Shown here in pieces: positions 44,640 through 53,373 of a stretch of DNA of 64,000 nucleotides. The notes beneath the pieces are model-generated. The model was not told where the DNA came from, searched no databases, and worked only from the letters and a program-made list of their open reading frames with translations. Position 1 is the first letter of the stretch. Every line of letters starts with the position of its first letter. The position numbers were made by a program, and so were the translations under genes. The DNA is from a bacterium c-19 (GTDB taxonomy: Bacteria; Bacillota_I; Bacilli_A; Erysipelotrichales; Erysipelotrichaceae): assembly GCA_009917405.1 (NCBI GenBank), contig QZED01000001.1, positions 62,001 through 126,000 of the forward strand. The letters are read 5' to 3'.

Positions 44640-45377
44640 ATGGCATTTGAAATCACAATTGATCAGTTTGAAGGTCCGTTAGACTTGATGCTGCATTTGA
44701 TTAAAGAAAATAAACTAGATCTTTTTGATTTGAATATGGATACTCTGACTGATCAGTATTTGGCATATCTGAATACGATGGAAGCCTTGCATTTAGAGGT
44801 TGCCAGTGAATATTTAGCTGAGCTTGCTGGTTTGATTGAATATAAGAGTAAAAAATTACTGCCGCGTGAAAAGGTAGTGATTGAAGAAGAATATGAAGAA
44901 GATCAGCGTGATAAGCTGGTGAAGCGATTATTGGAGTATCAACGATTTAAAGAGGTTTCTTCACTGTTTCAACAACAGTATGAAGAACGTCAAAAGATGA
45001 TGAGTAAGCCGATGAGTACAGAAAGCAATCAATGGATGAATGTGAAAATCGAGGAAGATTTCAAGGGAAATCCATATGATCTTGTCAAAGCGATGCACAA
45101 GGTATTGCGCAGACTTGTACTTGCTCAGCCGTATGAAACTAAGGTTACGGTAAAGGAAATGAGTGTTGATGAGCGTAAAGCACAAATTGTGAAACGCCTG
45201 CAGAACTGGACGGGCAAAATGGATTTTCCGACGCTTTGTAGCGACTGTACAGATTTACATATGGTGATCGTTTCTTTTTTGGCAATTCTTGATATGATTC
45301 GCTTTAAGATGATCACATATCTTATTGATGAAGAAGAGATGATTTGGATCGTTAAAGGAGAGGTGGCATATGCCTGA
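44640..45377 (+). CDS. scpA: Segregation and condensation protein A (kleisin)
   Basis: 245 residues. Kleisin that bridges the heads of the SMC dimer in the bacterial condensin. MAFEITIDQFEGPLDLMLHLIKENKLDLFDLNM is the N-terminal signature, followed by YLAELAGLIEYKSKKLLP and a C-terminal winged helix (FLAILDMIRFKMI). ATG follows GATGAGGTGAACAT. Overlaps scpB by 8 bases. Confidence 0.96.
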   Translation: MAFEITIDQFEGPLDLMLHLIKENKLDLFDLNMDTLTDQYLAYLNTMEALHLEVASEYLAELAGLIEYKSKKLLPREKVVIEEEYEEDQRDKLVKRLLEYQRFKEVSSLFQQQYEERQKMMSKPMSTESNQWMNVKIEEDFKGNPYDLVKAMHKVLRRLVLAQPYETKVTVKEMSVDERKAQIVKRLQNWTGKMDFPTLCSDCTDLHMVIVSFLAILDMIRFKMITYLIDEEEMIWIVKGEVAYA

Positions 45378-45927
45378 AGAAATCAAAGCGACGCTAGAGG
45401 GACTGTTGTTTTTAGTCGGAGATGAAGGCTTGAGCAGTACACAGTTGGCAGAGGTGTTAGAATACAGCGTGGATGAAATTGAAGCATGGCTTGATGAATT
45501 GATGAAGGAATATATTGAAACAGATACTAGAGGAATAGAAATCGTGCATTTCGGCGGTTTATATAAATTTGTATCAAAAGAAAAGGTACATGTCTATGCG
45601 GAGAAACTGTTCGCATCCGTGAAAATGGCTACTTTATCACAGGCAGCTTTAGAAACCTTAGCGATTATTGCATATAAACAGCCGATTACGCGAAATGAAA
45701 TTGAAGAAATTCGCGGTGTCGGTTGTGATATGATGGTGCGTAAGCTGCTGGCTCGCAATCTCATCAAGGAATGCGGTCGCAGTGATGCGGCAGGACGACC
45801 GTTTTTATATGAGGTAACACCTGAATTTATGGATTCCTTTCAGTTGGAAAGTTTGAAGGAGCTTCCGGAACTGCCGGAAACAAACAATACGTTGGATACA
45901 GAGCTGTTTCAGGAAGATGAATCATAA
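45370..45927 (+). CDS. scpB: Segregation and condensation protein B
   Basis: 185 residues, two winged-helix domains; dimer binds the middle of ScpA. ATLEGLLFLVGDEGLSSTQLAEVL and the second domain LSQAALETLAIIAYKQPITRNEIEEIRGVGCD are standard. The acidic C-terminal tail is variable in the family. Start at 45370 overlaps scpA; AGGAGAGG lies before it. A weak hairpin near 45935-45960 before a T-rich run may terminate it. Confidence 0.96.
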   Translation: MPEEIKATLEGLLFLVGDEGLSSTQLAEVLEYSVDEIEAWLDELMKEYIETDTRGIEIVHFGGLYKFVSKEKVHVYAEKLFASVKMATLSQAALETLAIIAYKQPITRNEIEEIRGVGCDMMVRKLLARNLIKECGRSDAAGRPFLYEVTPEFMDSFQLESLKELPELPETNNTLDTELFQEDES

Positions 45928-46008
45928 GGAATAAGAGATTGGCTGTGGCTGATCTTTTTGTTTTTAATGAAAATCAATGAAATGTAATCAATATCTTTGT
46001 CAAAAAGC

Positions 46009-46039
46009 TTGACTTAGAGTATACTTAAGGTGTTAGAAT
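46009..46039 (+). promoter_or_regulatory. MerR-type promoter (19-bp spacer) of the DUF3737-patB unit
   Basis: TTGACT (46009-46014), 19 bases, TAGAAT (46034-46039). The overlong spacer holds the imperfect palindrome CTTAGAGTATACTTAAG (46013-46029), the layout bound by MerR-family activators. It closely resembles the promoter at 57910. Confidence 0.6.
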
Positions 46040-46079
46040 GAATCAGATTCATAATGAAAATAATTGAGGAGGAATAGAT

Positions 46080-46940
46080 TTGACACAGGTACTTCAACAA
46101 AGCTATCAAGGAGAGCGCTCATTGTTTCAGGCGCAGGATATGCAGCTTGATCATTGCCGTTTTCATGATGGTGAGTCACCGTTAAAGGAAAGCCGCAATA
46201 TACACTTAACCAGCTGTTTATTTCAATGGAAGTATCCGCTGTGGTACAGCAAGGATATTCATATGGAACATTGCACGTTATTTGAAGAAGCACGTTCCGG
46301 TATTTGGTATACAAAACATATTACGATCAAGCATTCAACGATTCAGGCCCCTAAGACGTTTCGTCGCAGTGAAGCGATTACGTTAGAACACTGTGAGATG
46401 CTTCATGCGCAGGAAACTTTTTGGAGCTGTAAAGGCATCACGTTAAAGCATGTTGCGGCAAACGGTGATTATTTTGCCATGAATGCGCAGGATATTATTG
46501 CTGAGGATTTTACGTTAAACGGCAATTATGCATTTGACGGCGCACGCAATATCACGATTAAAAATGCTCGGCTGTTATCAAAGGATGCCTTTTGGAATTG
46601 TGAAAATGTAACCGTGATCGATTCAGAAATTTATGGTGAATATTTGGGTTGGAACAGTAAGCATATCACTTTTGAAAATTGTACGATTCAAAGTTTGCAG
46701 GGGATGTGCTATATGGATAATGTCACATTGATAAACTGCCGTTTAATCGATACGACTTTAGCGTTTGAATATTCTAATGTGAATGCGCAGATAGAGGGAA
46801 CAATCGATAGTGTGAAAAATCCTATAAAGGGCATTATTCAAGCGCATGAAATCAAGGAGCTGATTTTAGATGATCGGCAGATAGACTTTGAACGAGTTCA
46901 TATATTAACGGAGGAACAGGATGATAAAGCAACAGTTTGA
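46080..46940 (+). CDS. DUF3737 family right-handed beta-helix protein
   Basis: 286 residues made of about eleven short repeats of the type xITIKHSxI or xHITFENCTI, each one turn of a right-handed beta-helix (for example KHITIKHSTIQ, EAITLEHCEML, KGITLKHVAAN, RNITIKNARLL, KHITFENCTIQ). This is the DUF3737 family; its function is unknown. No signal peptide, so it is cytoplasmic. TTG at 46080 is the start, with GAGGAGGAA 5 bases before it. The aminotransferase gene begins inside its last 20 bases, a pairing also seen in lactobacilli, so the two are one operon. Confidence 0.85.
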   Translation: MTQVLQQSYQGERSLFQAQDMQLDHCRFHDGESPLKESRNIHLTSCLFQWKYPLWYSKDIHMEHCTLFEEARSGIWYTKHITIKHSTIQAPKTFRRSEAITLEHCEMLHAQETFWSCKGITLKHVAANGDYFAMNAQDIIAEDFTLNGNYAFDGARNITIKNARLLSKDAFWNCENVTVIDSEIYGEYLGWNSKHITFENCTIQSLQGMCYMDNVTLINCRLIDTTLAFEYSNVNAQIEGTIDSVKNPIKGIIQAHEIKELILDDRQIDFERVHILTEEQDDKATV

Positions 46941-48092
46941 TCAAGTAACAGATCGTAAGGGAAGCGGCTCTATGAAATGGAGCGTTGAACAAAATGAATT
47001 GCCGATGTGGGTCGCAGATATGGATTTCCGCTGTTGTGATGCGATTATCAACGCATTGCGCAAACGTGTGGAACATGGTATTTTCGGCTACAGTGATATA
47101 GATGAGGAATGGGAAGCGAGTATTTGCGATTGGTGGCATAAACGACATAACTGGATGATGAAAAAGGAATGGCTGTTATTCTGTAACGGAGTTATTCCGA
47201 TCATATCCAGTGCAATTCGCAGACTGACGTCCTGTGGTGATCGCATTGTGACGATGACGCCTGTATATCATATCTTTTTCCACTCGATTGAACATAACGG
47301 TCGTTTTGTTTGCGAAAATGAACTGATTTATCGTAATCATCAATATGAAATAGATTTTGAACACTTGGAGAAGCAACTGAGCGACCCACGCACAACGATG
47401 ATGATTTTATGCAATCCGCATAATCCCATTGGTAAAATATGGCAGAAAGAAGAGCTGATCAAAATCGGTGCGCTTTGTGCGAAGTATCATGTAACTGTGA
47501 TTTCCGATGAAATCCATTGTGATTTGGTTAATCCTAAGTGTGAATATGTACCGTTTGCGAGCGCCTCTGAACTGAATGCAGAAATCAGTATCACTTGTGT
47601 AGCACCGACCAAAACCTTTAATATTGCCGGTATTCACACTGCGGCAGCGATTGTGCCTAATGAATCACTGCGTTGTCAAATGCGTCATGCGCTGAATGAC
47701 GATGAGGTGGCAGAACCGAACGTATTTGCTTTACCGGCAGCGATCGCCGCATTTCGCGAAGGGGAGCCTTGGTTAGAGGCACTAAGAGAATATATTACGG
47801 AAAATAAGCAGCTCGTCACAGAAGCGCTTCAAGACGAGGAAGATATACATGTTATTGAGCAACAGGCTACTTATCTGATGTGGATTGATTGTTCAAAATA
47901 TGTACAGACAGTGAGCAGCTTTGTGATTTTCTGCGCCGTCAAACCGGTTTGATACTTTCATCAGGTACGCAATTTCGCGGCAACGGTCACTTGTTTCTCA
48001 GAATGAATGTTGCATGTCCCAAAAGCATCCTGATGGATGGAATACAGCGTTTGAAACAAGGAATCCGTGATTATCGAGAACAGCTGAAATAA
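46921..48092 (+). pseudogene. patB: PatB/MalY-type C-S lyase aminotransferase, frameshifted near 47905
   Basis: PLP enzyme of the MalY/PatB group (cystathionine beta-lyase activity). Residues to ~325 are intact, including PMWVADMDFRCCDAI, CNPHNPIGKIWQKEEL, SDEIHCDLV and the PLP lysine in APTKTFNIAGIHT. At about 47905-47915 the frame breaks: frame one runs on to a stop at 47952, while the missing C-terminus (CDFLRRQTGLILSSGTQFRGNGHLFLRMNVACPKS) continues in another frame to 48092. One extra G in the CAGACAG region would restore a full-length ~390-residue enzyme. Either a real recent mutation or a sequencing error; 300 bases downstream the accessory scar begins. Confidence 0.8.
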
Positions 48093-48200
48093 AAAAATGA
48101 CTGCAAGGGTGGCAATCCATAAGGATGTTAAAACCAAAGACTTTGTAATCAGCCATGATTGAATTTTAGGCAAATTCAAATCATGCGGAGGAATTGCAAA

Positions 48201-48421
48201 ATGGCAAAGTCAATCTTTGAAAGATTAGGCGGCGAATATGAGCAGCAAGAAGATTATCTAATATTTTGTAGCATAGGCATGAACGTGGAAAATCCGCAGA
48301 AAAAGTTTTAGAGAAAATAATTGAGGAACAGAAAATAGATGTTGATGCAATCTCTGGTGCAACGAATTCAAGCACTGTCATAAAAAAGGCTGTTGAAAAT
48401 GCGCTCAAAGGAGGGCTGTAA
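48201..48421 (+). pseudogene. Chimeric remnant: TnpV 5' end joined to FMN-binding domain 3' end
   Basis: ATG at 48201 after GCGGAGGAATTGCAAA starts MAKSIFERLGGEYEQQEDYLI, the N-terminus of the transposon-encoded TnpV family, for about 22 codons. From 48278, in another frame, the sequence encodes HERGKSAEKVLEKIIEEQ and VDAISGATNSSTVIKKAVENAL, the C-terminus of an FMN-binding domain (SGAT(N/Y)SS motif where FMN is attached in NqrC/RnfG relatives), ending at TAA 48419-48421. The junction lies between 48267 and 48277. Neither half can be functional. Confidence 0.65.
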
Positions 48422-48424
48422 GAT

Positions 48425-48616
48425 ATGAACGAAATGGATACGCTGCCCTGTTTGCAGAAATAAGAACCGTGACAGAATTAGAAAAGATACAATTTTAAAA
48501 AACTATCCCCTCTACTGCTCGAAGTGCAAGCGGAAACATTGATTATAGTAAAGAATTTGCAGATAACAACCAGCACAGAGCCAGATACTTTAGATGCAGA
48601 GCCGATGAATTTGTGA
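48425..48616 (+). pseudogene. Broken cysteine-rich KTR-type protein
   Basis: Three frames together give MNEM..., RCPVCRNKNRDRIRKDTILKN with YPLYCSKCKR, then ETLIIVKNLQITTSTEPDT up to TGA at 48614-48616. This is the small Cys-rich KTR family (two CxxC knuckles) common on clostridial integrative elements. Frameshifts lie near 48435 and near 48535, so it is a pseudogene. Confidence 0.6.
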
Positions 48617-48691
48617 GAAATCACAGTTGTTGGTTCTGCTTTGTTTTATATAGATTTTAATTCAAATCCCTTTGACGGTAGATAGGGAATC

Positions 48692-48744
48692 TTGACATTT
48701 CTTTCTCAATACTGTATAATACAACGCTGTAATATACAGTATTG
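48692..48744 (+). promoter_or_regulatory. PadR promoter with overlapping operator
   Basis: TTGACA (48692-48697), 17 bases, TATAAT (48715-48720): a near-ideal sigma-A promoter. A perfect 10-bp inverted repeat CAATACTGTA (48707-48716) / TACAGTATTG (48735-48744) overlaps the -10 and start site, as expected for PadR self-repression. Confidence 0.75.
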
Positions 48745-48758
48745 AAAGGAGAACATAT

Positions 48759-49298
48759 ATGTCAACTATTGATTTAATAATTTTAGGCTCACTCTATCAA
48801 AGCCCCAAAAGTGCATACGAATTACAAAAACAAATTGAGGACAGGCATTTAGCCAGATGGGTAAAAATAGGCTCTTTTACAGTATACAAAAAAGTTATCC
48901 AATATGAAAAGAAAGGATTTGTCCTTAGCGAAACAAAGAAGAATGGAAATATGCCCGAAAAAACAGTATATACACTCACATCAAGTGGGAAAACAAAGTT
49001 TCTTGAATTGATGTCTGAATTTTCGGCGGGTGAAACCAGAATATTTTTAGATTTCAACGCCGTTATTGTAAATATGTCATTGCTTGATGATACAGACTTC
49101 AAAGAATGTATGAACAATATAAAGAACAGCATTTGTAAAACCAAAAACCAAATACAAGAACAGATGACAATGCAAAAGGAAATGACTTTATTAGGACAAC
49201 TGATATTGGAACAACAATATATGCTTTTAGAAACATTAGAAAAATGGGAAAAGATTTTTGAACAAAAAATTAACGGGGAGGATGAAAAACATGATTAG
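48759..49298 (+). CDS. PadR family transcriptional repressor
   Basis: 179 residues. N-terminal winged helix of the PadR type (STIDLIILGSLYQSPKSAYELQKQI, then GSFTVYKKVIQYEKKGFVL and KTVYTLTSSGKTKFLELM) and a C-terminal helical dimerisation domain of the Vir type (residues ~100-175). ATG at 48759 follows GAAAGGAGAACATAT. The following HXXEE gene starts inside its last bases, so PadR probably represses both. Base and codon use are more A-rich than the flanking chromosome, fitting transfer with the surrounding remnants. Effector unknown. Confidence 0.88.
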   Translation: MSTIDLIILGSLYQSPKSAYELQKQIEDRHLARWVKIGSFTVYKKVIQYEKKGFVLSETKKNGNMPEKTVYTLTSSGKTKFLELMSEFSAGETRIFLDFNAVIVNMSLLDDTDFKECMNNIKNSICKTKNQIQEQMTMQKEMTLLGQLILEQQYMLLETLEKWEKIFEQKINGEDEKHD

Positions 49299-49770
49299 CT
49301 TTATCTTATTAAACCTTATTATCTACATACCATTTCATTTATTTGAGGAAGCAATTGGAGATTTCCCTAAATGGATGTACGAACATAAATGGCTGCCCTA
49401 TCATATGACACATGGACATTGGATGGCAAATAATATTTTTATCTATTATCCTATGCTACTGTTGGCAGTATTCATTTATATATTCAACAAAAATATGATT
49501 TGTTTTGGTGTGGCTATATTGATATGGGGACTTATCAATTTTGGAGACCATTTCTTTTACACAATCAAGGATAAAAAGGTTTCTCATGGACTAATAACCG
49601 GCTTTTTATTTCTGATTAATTCTGTATGGGGACTAAGATTTTATATGTTATCAGATGATTATTCAACGCTTCATCTGATGATTGGGATATGTATCGGTGG
49701 TCTCCTCTTTGGTCTGCCTATCGGCTTATGTGTTGTTGCATATAAATTTTTTGATAAATTTATTAAATAA
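49291..49770 (+). CDS. HXXEE domain membrane protein
   Basis: 159 residues with five or six hydrophobic helices. The family signature HLFEE occurs in IPFHLFEEAIGDFP near the N-terminus, with further conserved His residues (YHMTHGHWMANN, GDHFFYTIKDKKVSHG). Such proteins may be metal-dependent membrane enzymes, but no activity is known. ATG at 49291 overlaps the padR stop; ACGGGGAGG is the ribosome site, too close to the earlier ATG at 49282. Likely cargo regulated by PadR. Confidence 0.75.
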   Translation: MISFILLNLIIYIPFHLFEEAIGDFPKWMYEHKWLPYHMTHGHWMANNIFIYYPMLLLAVFIYIFNKNMICFGVAILIWGLINFGDHFFYTIKDKKVSHGLITGFLFLINSVWGLRFYMLSDDYSTLHLMIGICIGGLLFGLPIGLCVVAYKFFDKFIK

Positions 49771-49789
49771 AATATATTGACAGCGAGTT

Positions 49790-50127
49790 GAAAAATGGGA
49801 TGATGGAGCTGATGAAACCACCATTGAGCAAATCCGCACAGACGTCAGGGCGGACTTTAATTACAACAGGCGGTTTTGCCATTGGACAAGCGACTTCGGC
49901 GAATACCTTGAGGGGATGGTAGACAGGGAGAGGAATGCTGATCGTACACGATTTTTTGAAAAGATTGTTGTGTCCAAACCAGAATATATTGATGGCAAAC
50001 GCCAGAATTTAAGAATATATTATAATGGCGTGGGCATTGTTCAAAACCATCACCAGAAGAAATGGAAGAACTGTTCCAAGAGCATATGCAGGACAGAACA
50101 ACCAATCAGAAAATCAAAACAGCGTAG
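49790..50127 (+). pseudogene. C-terminal fragment of a mobile-element protein, possibly a recombinase
   Basis: From 49790 the frame gives EKWDDGADETTIEQIRTDVR, then DFNYNRRFCHWTSDFGEYLE, RTRFFEKIVVSKPEYIDGK and LRIYYNGVGIV, with a frameshift near 50045, then SPEEMEELFQEHMQDRTTNQ to TAG at 50125-50127. The FEKIVV...RIYYNG part recalls the tail of large serine recombinases (DUF4368-like), but I am not sure. No start codon, so a remnant. The rest of 49771-50226 shows nothing else I can name. Confidence 0.45.
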
Positions 50128-50226
50128 TCCAAGGCTACACTGTCTACATAATCACATCATCATATTTTAGTCTTTGAAGAAAAAACATCCTTACGAAATT
50201 GAAGTGCACCCCAACCCAGCCATTTT

Positions 50227-51597
50227 TTATGCATTCATCAGCTTTCCGTATCCTTTGCGTCTGATCCATAAATAACAAATACAGTGAATTGAAGCGGTCA
50301 ACAGCCATGAGATCGGATAAGAAATATACAGCGCGAATGTAGTGTGATACATCTGGAAAATAGTAAAAATCCAAAGAATACGGAACAGACATGCACCGCT
50401 TAAGGAGACAAGCATCGGAGTAATTGAATAGCCGAGTCCTCGAAGGCTACCGACAAACACATCCATTATTCCGCACAACAAGTACATTGTACTGATAATT
50501 CCTAATCTGACTAATCCGTATTGAATAACTTCTTCACTTGTCGTATAGAGCGATAACAACGGATGTCCTAATAAATAGGTTCCGACTCCGAGTACTAAGC
50601 CGATGATTGATACAATGAACAGACATTGATAGAGAATTTTATCGATGCGTTCTTTTTTCTTCGCTCCGACATTTTGCGAGGTGAAGCTTAAGGCGGTTTG
50701 ATAAATTGCATTCATTGCCGTATAAACAAAGCCTTCTAAATTGCTGGCGGCGGTATTACCTGCCATCACAACTGATCCGAATGAGTTAATTGAGGATTGA
50801 ATCAATACATTGGATATTGAAAAGATTGTACCTTGTAAACCGGCAGGAAGTCCGATTTTGAGCATCAACAGCAGCTTATCTTTATGAATACGCAGTTTTT
50901 TAAAGTCCAGCTGTAAAGAGCCCTCACTTTGATGTAGACTTAACAGGATAAATACTGCCGAGATTGTTTCCGATAAAATAGTTGCGAGGGCAACACCTGC
51001 AACTCCCATATCAAAGACAATCACCAAAATCAAGTTAAAGATGACATTGACAATGCCGGAAATGATCAGAAAATACAGCGGTCTTTTTGTATCACCGATA
51101 GAACGAAGTATCGCAGCGCCGAAGTTGTAGATCATTAAAGCAGGCATACCGACAAAATAGATCTGCATATATAATACAGACAGATCGATTACATTATCGG
51201 GAGTACCCATCAATTCCAACAACGGTCTTGCGGCGAATAATCCGATAAAGATCATCAGGATCCCCGATATCATCGCAGTTGCCATTGCGGTATGTACACT
51301 TTTTTCAATATTATCATGATCCTGTGCGCCGTAGTAGCGTCCGACAAGTACATTTGCACCGACCGATACACCGATAAACAGATTTATCAACAGGTTGATT
51401 AATGAACTGGTGGAGCCGACTGCCGCAAGTGAATGCTCACCGCTGAAGCGACCGACTACAACAATATCAGCCGCATTGAACAACAGCTGTAATACCCCGG
51501 ACAGCACAAGCGGTATCGCAAACAGTATGATTTTATTAAACAACGGTCCTTCACACATATTAATTTCATAGGAGCGTTTTAATGATCTAGTTCTCAT
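50227..51597 (-). CDS. MATE family efflux transporter
   Basis: 456 residues, twelve membrane helices in two bundles. Opens with LFNKIILFAIPLVLSGVLQLLFNAADIVVVGRFSGEHSLAAVGSTSS and repeats the pattern in the second half (GLPAGLQGTIFSISNVLIQSSINSFGS), as usual for Na+- or H+-coupled MATE antiporters of the NorM/DinF superfamily. Substrate unknown. It is divergent from a second MATE gene 260 bases away; the gap between them has no further gene. Ribosome site AAAGGA lies 9 bases before ATG. Confidence 0.9.
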   Translation of the reverse strand: MRTRSLKRSYEINMCEGPLFNKIILFAIPLVLSGVLQLLFNAADIVVVGRFSGEHSLAAVGSTSSLINLLINLFIGVSVGANVLVGRYYGAQDHDNIEKSVHTAMATAMISGILMIFIGLFAARPLLELMGTPDNVIDLSVLYMQIYFVGMPALMIYNFGAAILRSIGDTKRPLYFLIISGIVNVIFNLILVIVFDMGVAGVALATILSETISAVFILLSLHQSEGSLQLDFKKLRIHKDKLLLMLKIGLPAGLQGTIFSISNVLIQSSINSFGSVVMAGNTAASNLEGFVYTAMNAIYQTALSFTSQNVGAKKKERIDKILYQCLFIVSIIGLVLGVGTYLLGHPLLSLYTTSEEVIQYGLVRLGIISTMYLLCGIMDVFVGSLRGLGYSITPMLVSLSGACLFRILWIFTIFQMYHTTFALYISYPISWLLTASIHCICYLWIRRKGYGKLMNA

Positions 51598-51857
51598 AGA
51601 ATCAGTCCTTTCACAATGTATTTTATTATAGGCATTTCAGCTTTATTTTTCAAGCTTTTTTATGAATGCTTATAAAATGATTATTGTTTATTATCATTTA
51701 TACTTACTAAAATTATCTTTTCACTACTATATTATAGCTATCTGATCGATTCGTAATAAATCAAATGATAGCTTCAGAAAAAGATGTGAAGCATCCGATG
51801 ATAGTCGCTCTTTACTTTTTTGTTATTTCGGCGTACAATTTTACAACGAGGTGAACT

Positions 51858-53243
51858 ATGAGAAAAGGATTAAATTTATTAGAAGGGGCAATTATGCCGG
51901 CATTGAGTGCTTTGGCATTACCGATTATGGCAACAAGTCTGATTCAAATGGCATATAATTTAACCGATATGATATGGATCGGCAGAATCGGTAGCGGTGC
52001 GGTTGCGTCGGTTGGGGCAGCCGGTATGTTTATGTGGCTTTCCAATGGCTTAGCGACATTAGCGAAGATGGGCGGACAGATTAAGGTAGCGCAGGCACTG
52101 GGAGCCGGAAAAGAAGCTGATGCTCGTGCTTATGCCAATTCATCATTTCAATTAGCGATCATTTTTGCGATCGCTTTTGGGCTTTCATCAGTATTGTTCG
52201 GACAGGCAATGATTGCGTTTTTTAAGTTAAATACGGCAGCTGTTGTCCATGATGCACAGGCGTATTTGTTAATTACCGGTGGTCTTGTGCTGTTTTCCTT
52301 TATGAATCAGATCTATACTGGAACATTAACCGCCATGGGCAACAGTAAAACCTCATTTATTGTGACTACAATCGGTCTTATCTTAAATATCGGTTTGGAT
52401 CCGCTGTTGATTTTTGGTTTTATGGGTCTTCCTGCTTTAGGTGTTACTGGTGCGGCATTAGCGACCGTAATTGCACAGGCGATAGTAACGCTGTTGTTTT
52501 ATCTTGCAGTACATAAGGACAGTGTTATTTTTCAACATCTGCATCTTTTCCGTATGCCCTCTAAAATACATACAAAAGAGATTTTTAAGATTGGTTTACC
52601 CTCAGCTGTGCAAAGTATGATTTTTTCGTCCATTTCCATGGTTATTGCACGACTGATTGCCGGATGGGGCGACGGTGCCGTGGCGGTTCAAAAAGTCGGC
52701 AGTCAAATTGAATCGATTTCATGGATGACGTCAGAAGGTTATGCGGCGGCGTTAAACAGCTTTACGGCGCAAAACTTCGGAGCTCATAACGCAGAACGAA
52801 TCAGAAAGGGATATCGCATCTCAATGATTTTAATGTTGGCATGGGGATTGTTTTGTAGTATGTTGTTAATTCTAGCACCTGAGATGATTTTTCGTATTTT
52901 CATTCAAGAAGACGAAATATTGCCGTTAGGTATTGATTATCTACGCATTCTCGGGGTATCTCAGCTGTTTATGTGCATTGAAATCACAACGGAAGGGGCT
53001 TTCTGCGGATTAGGCAAAACATTGCCGCCAAGTATTGTATCCATCACACTGACAGCGGCTCGTATTCCGATGGCAATGTTATTAAGCGGTTATCTGGGAT
53101 TAAATGGTATCTGGTGGTCTATTACGATCAGCTCCATATGCAAGGGCATTGTCTTATGTTTATGGTTCTTATTTTATCAGCGAAAAACACTGCTGCCGCT
53201 GTTGCAACAGGGTTCCTTAAATCCTACACCTGTATCTGATTAG
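51858..53243 (+). CDS. MATE family efflux transporter (second copy)
   Basis: 461 residues, twelve predicted helices: GAIMPALSALALPIMATSLIQMAYNLTDMIWIGRIGSGAVASVGAAGMF at the N-terminus and GLPSAVQSMIFSSISMVIARLIAGWGDGAVAVQKVGSQIES at the second bundle. It is a different MATE subgroup from its divergent neighbour and not a recent duplicate, judging by sequence. ATG follows ACGAGGTGAACT. Substrate unknown. Confidence 0.9.
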   Translation: MRKGLNLLEGAIMPALSALALPIMATSLIQMAYNLTDMIWIGRIGSGAVASVGAAGMFMWLSNGLATLAKMGGQIKVAQALGAGKEADARAYANSSFQLAIIFAIAFGLSSVLFGQAMIAFFKLNTAAVVHDAQAYLLITGGLVLFSFMNQIYTGTLTAMGNSKTSFIVTTIGLILNIGLDPLLIFGFMGLPALGVTGAALATVIAQAIVTLLFYLAVHKDSVIFQHLHLFRMPSKIHTKEIFKIGLPSAVQSMIFSSISMVIARLIAGWGDGAVAVQKVGSQIESISWMTSEGYAAALNSFTAQNFGAHNAERIRKGYRISMILMLAWGLFCSMLLILAPEMIFRIFIQEDEILPLGIDYLRILGVSQLFMCIEITTEGAFCGLGKTLPPSIVSITLTAARIPMAMLLSGYLGLNGIWWSITISSICKGIVLCLWFLFYQRKTLLPLLQQGSLNPTPVSD

Positions 53244-53318
53244 ACCGATTTTTTTCTTCTTTATAGAAGACTTGTACGTGTGTTTGTAAAAGGCTTTTAT
53301 CTGAACAGTGTTTTTATT

Positions 53319-53347
53319 GTATATACCGTTCTTTCTTGTGCATACTA
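53319..53347 (+). promoter_or_regulatory. Sigma-G-type promoter of the lipoprotein gene
   Basis: GTATA (53319-53323), 17 bases, CATACTA (53341-53347), full match to the sigma-G consensus (GHATR, N17-18, CATWHTA). The leader to AAAGGAGG is of normal length. Confidence 0.6.
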
Positions 53348-53373
53348 CGAGTAGATACAAAGGAGGAATATGA

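Larger units (their letters stand above)
48093..48758. mobile_element. Accessory scar: left part with gene remnants
   Basis: This 666-base stretch has no intact gene. It holds the TnpV/FMN-binding fused remnant (48201-48421), the broken KTR remnant (48425-48616) and the PadR promoter (48692-48744). All are types carried by clostridial conjugative and mobilisable elements. I see no terminal inverted repeats or target duplication in it. Confidence 0.55.

Noticed and set aside
48201-48311. A real 36-residue gene
   Set aside because: Only its first ~22 residues match TnpV and the rest is out-of-frame sequence of another gene, so it is a remnant.
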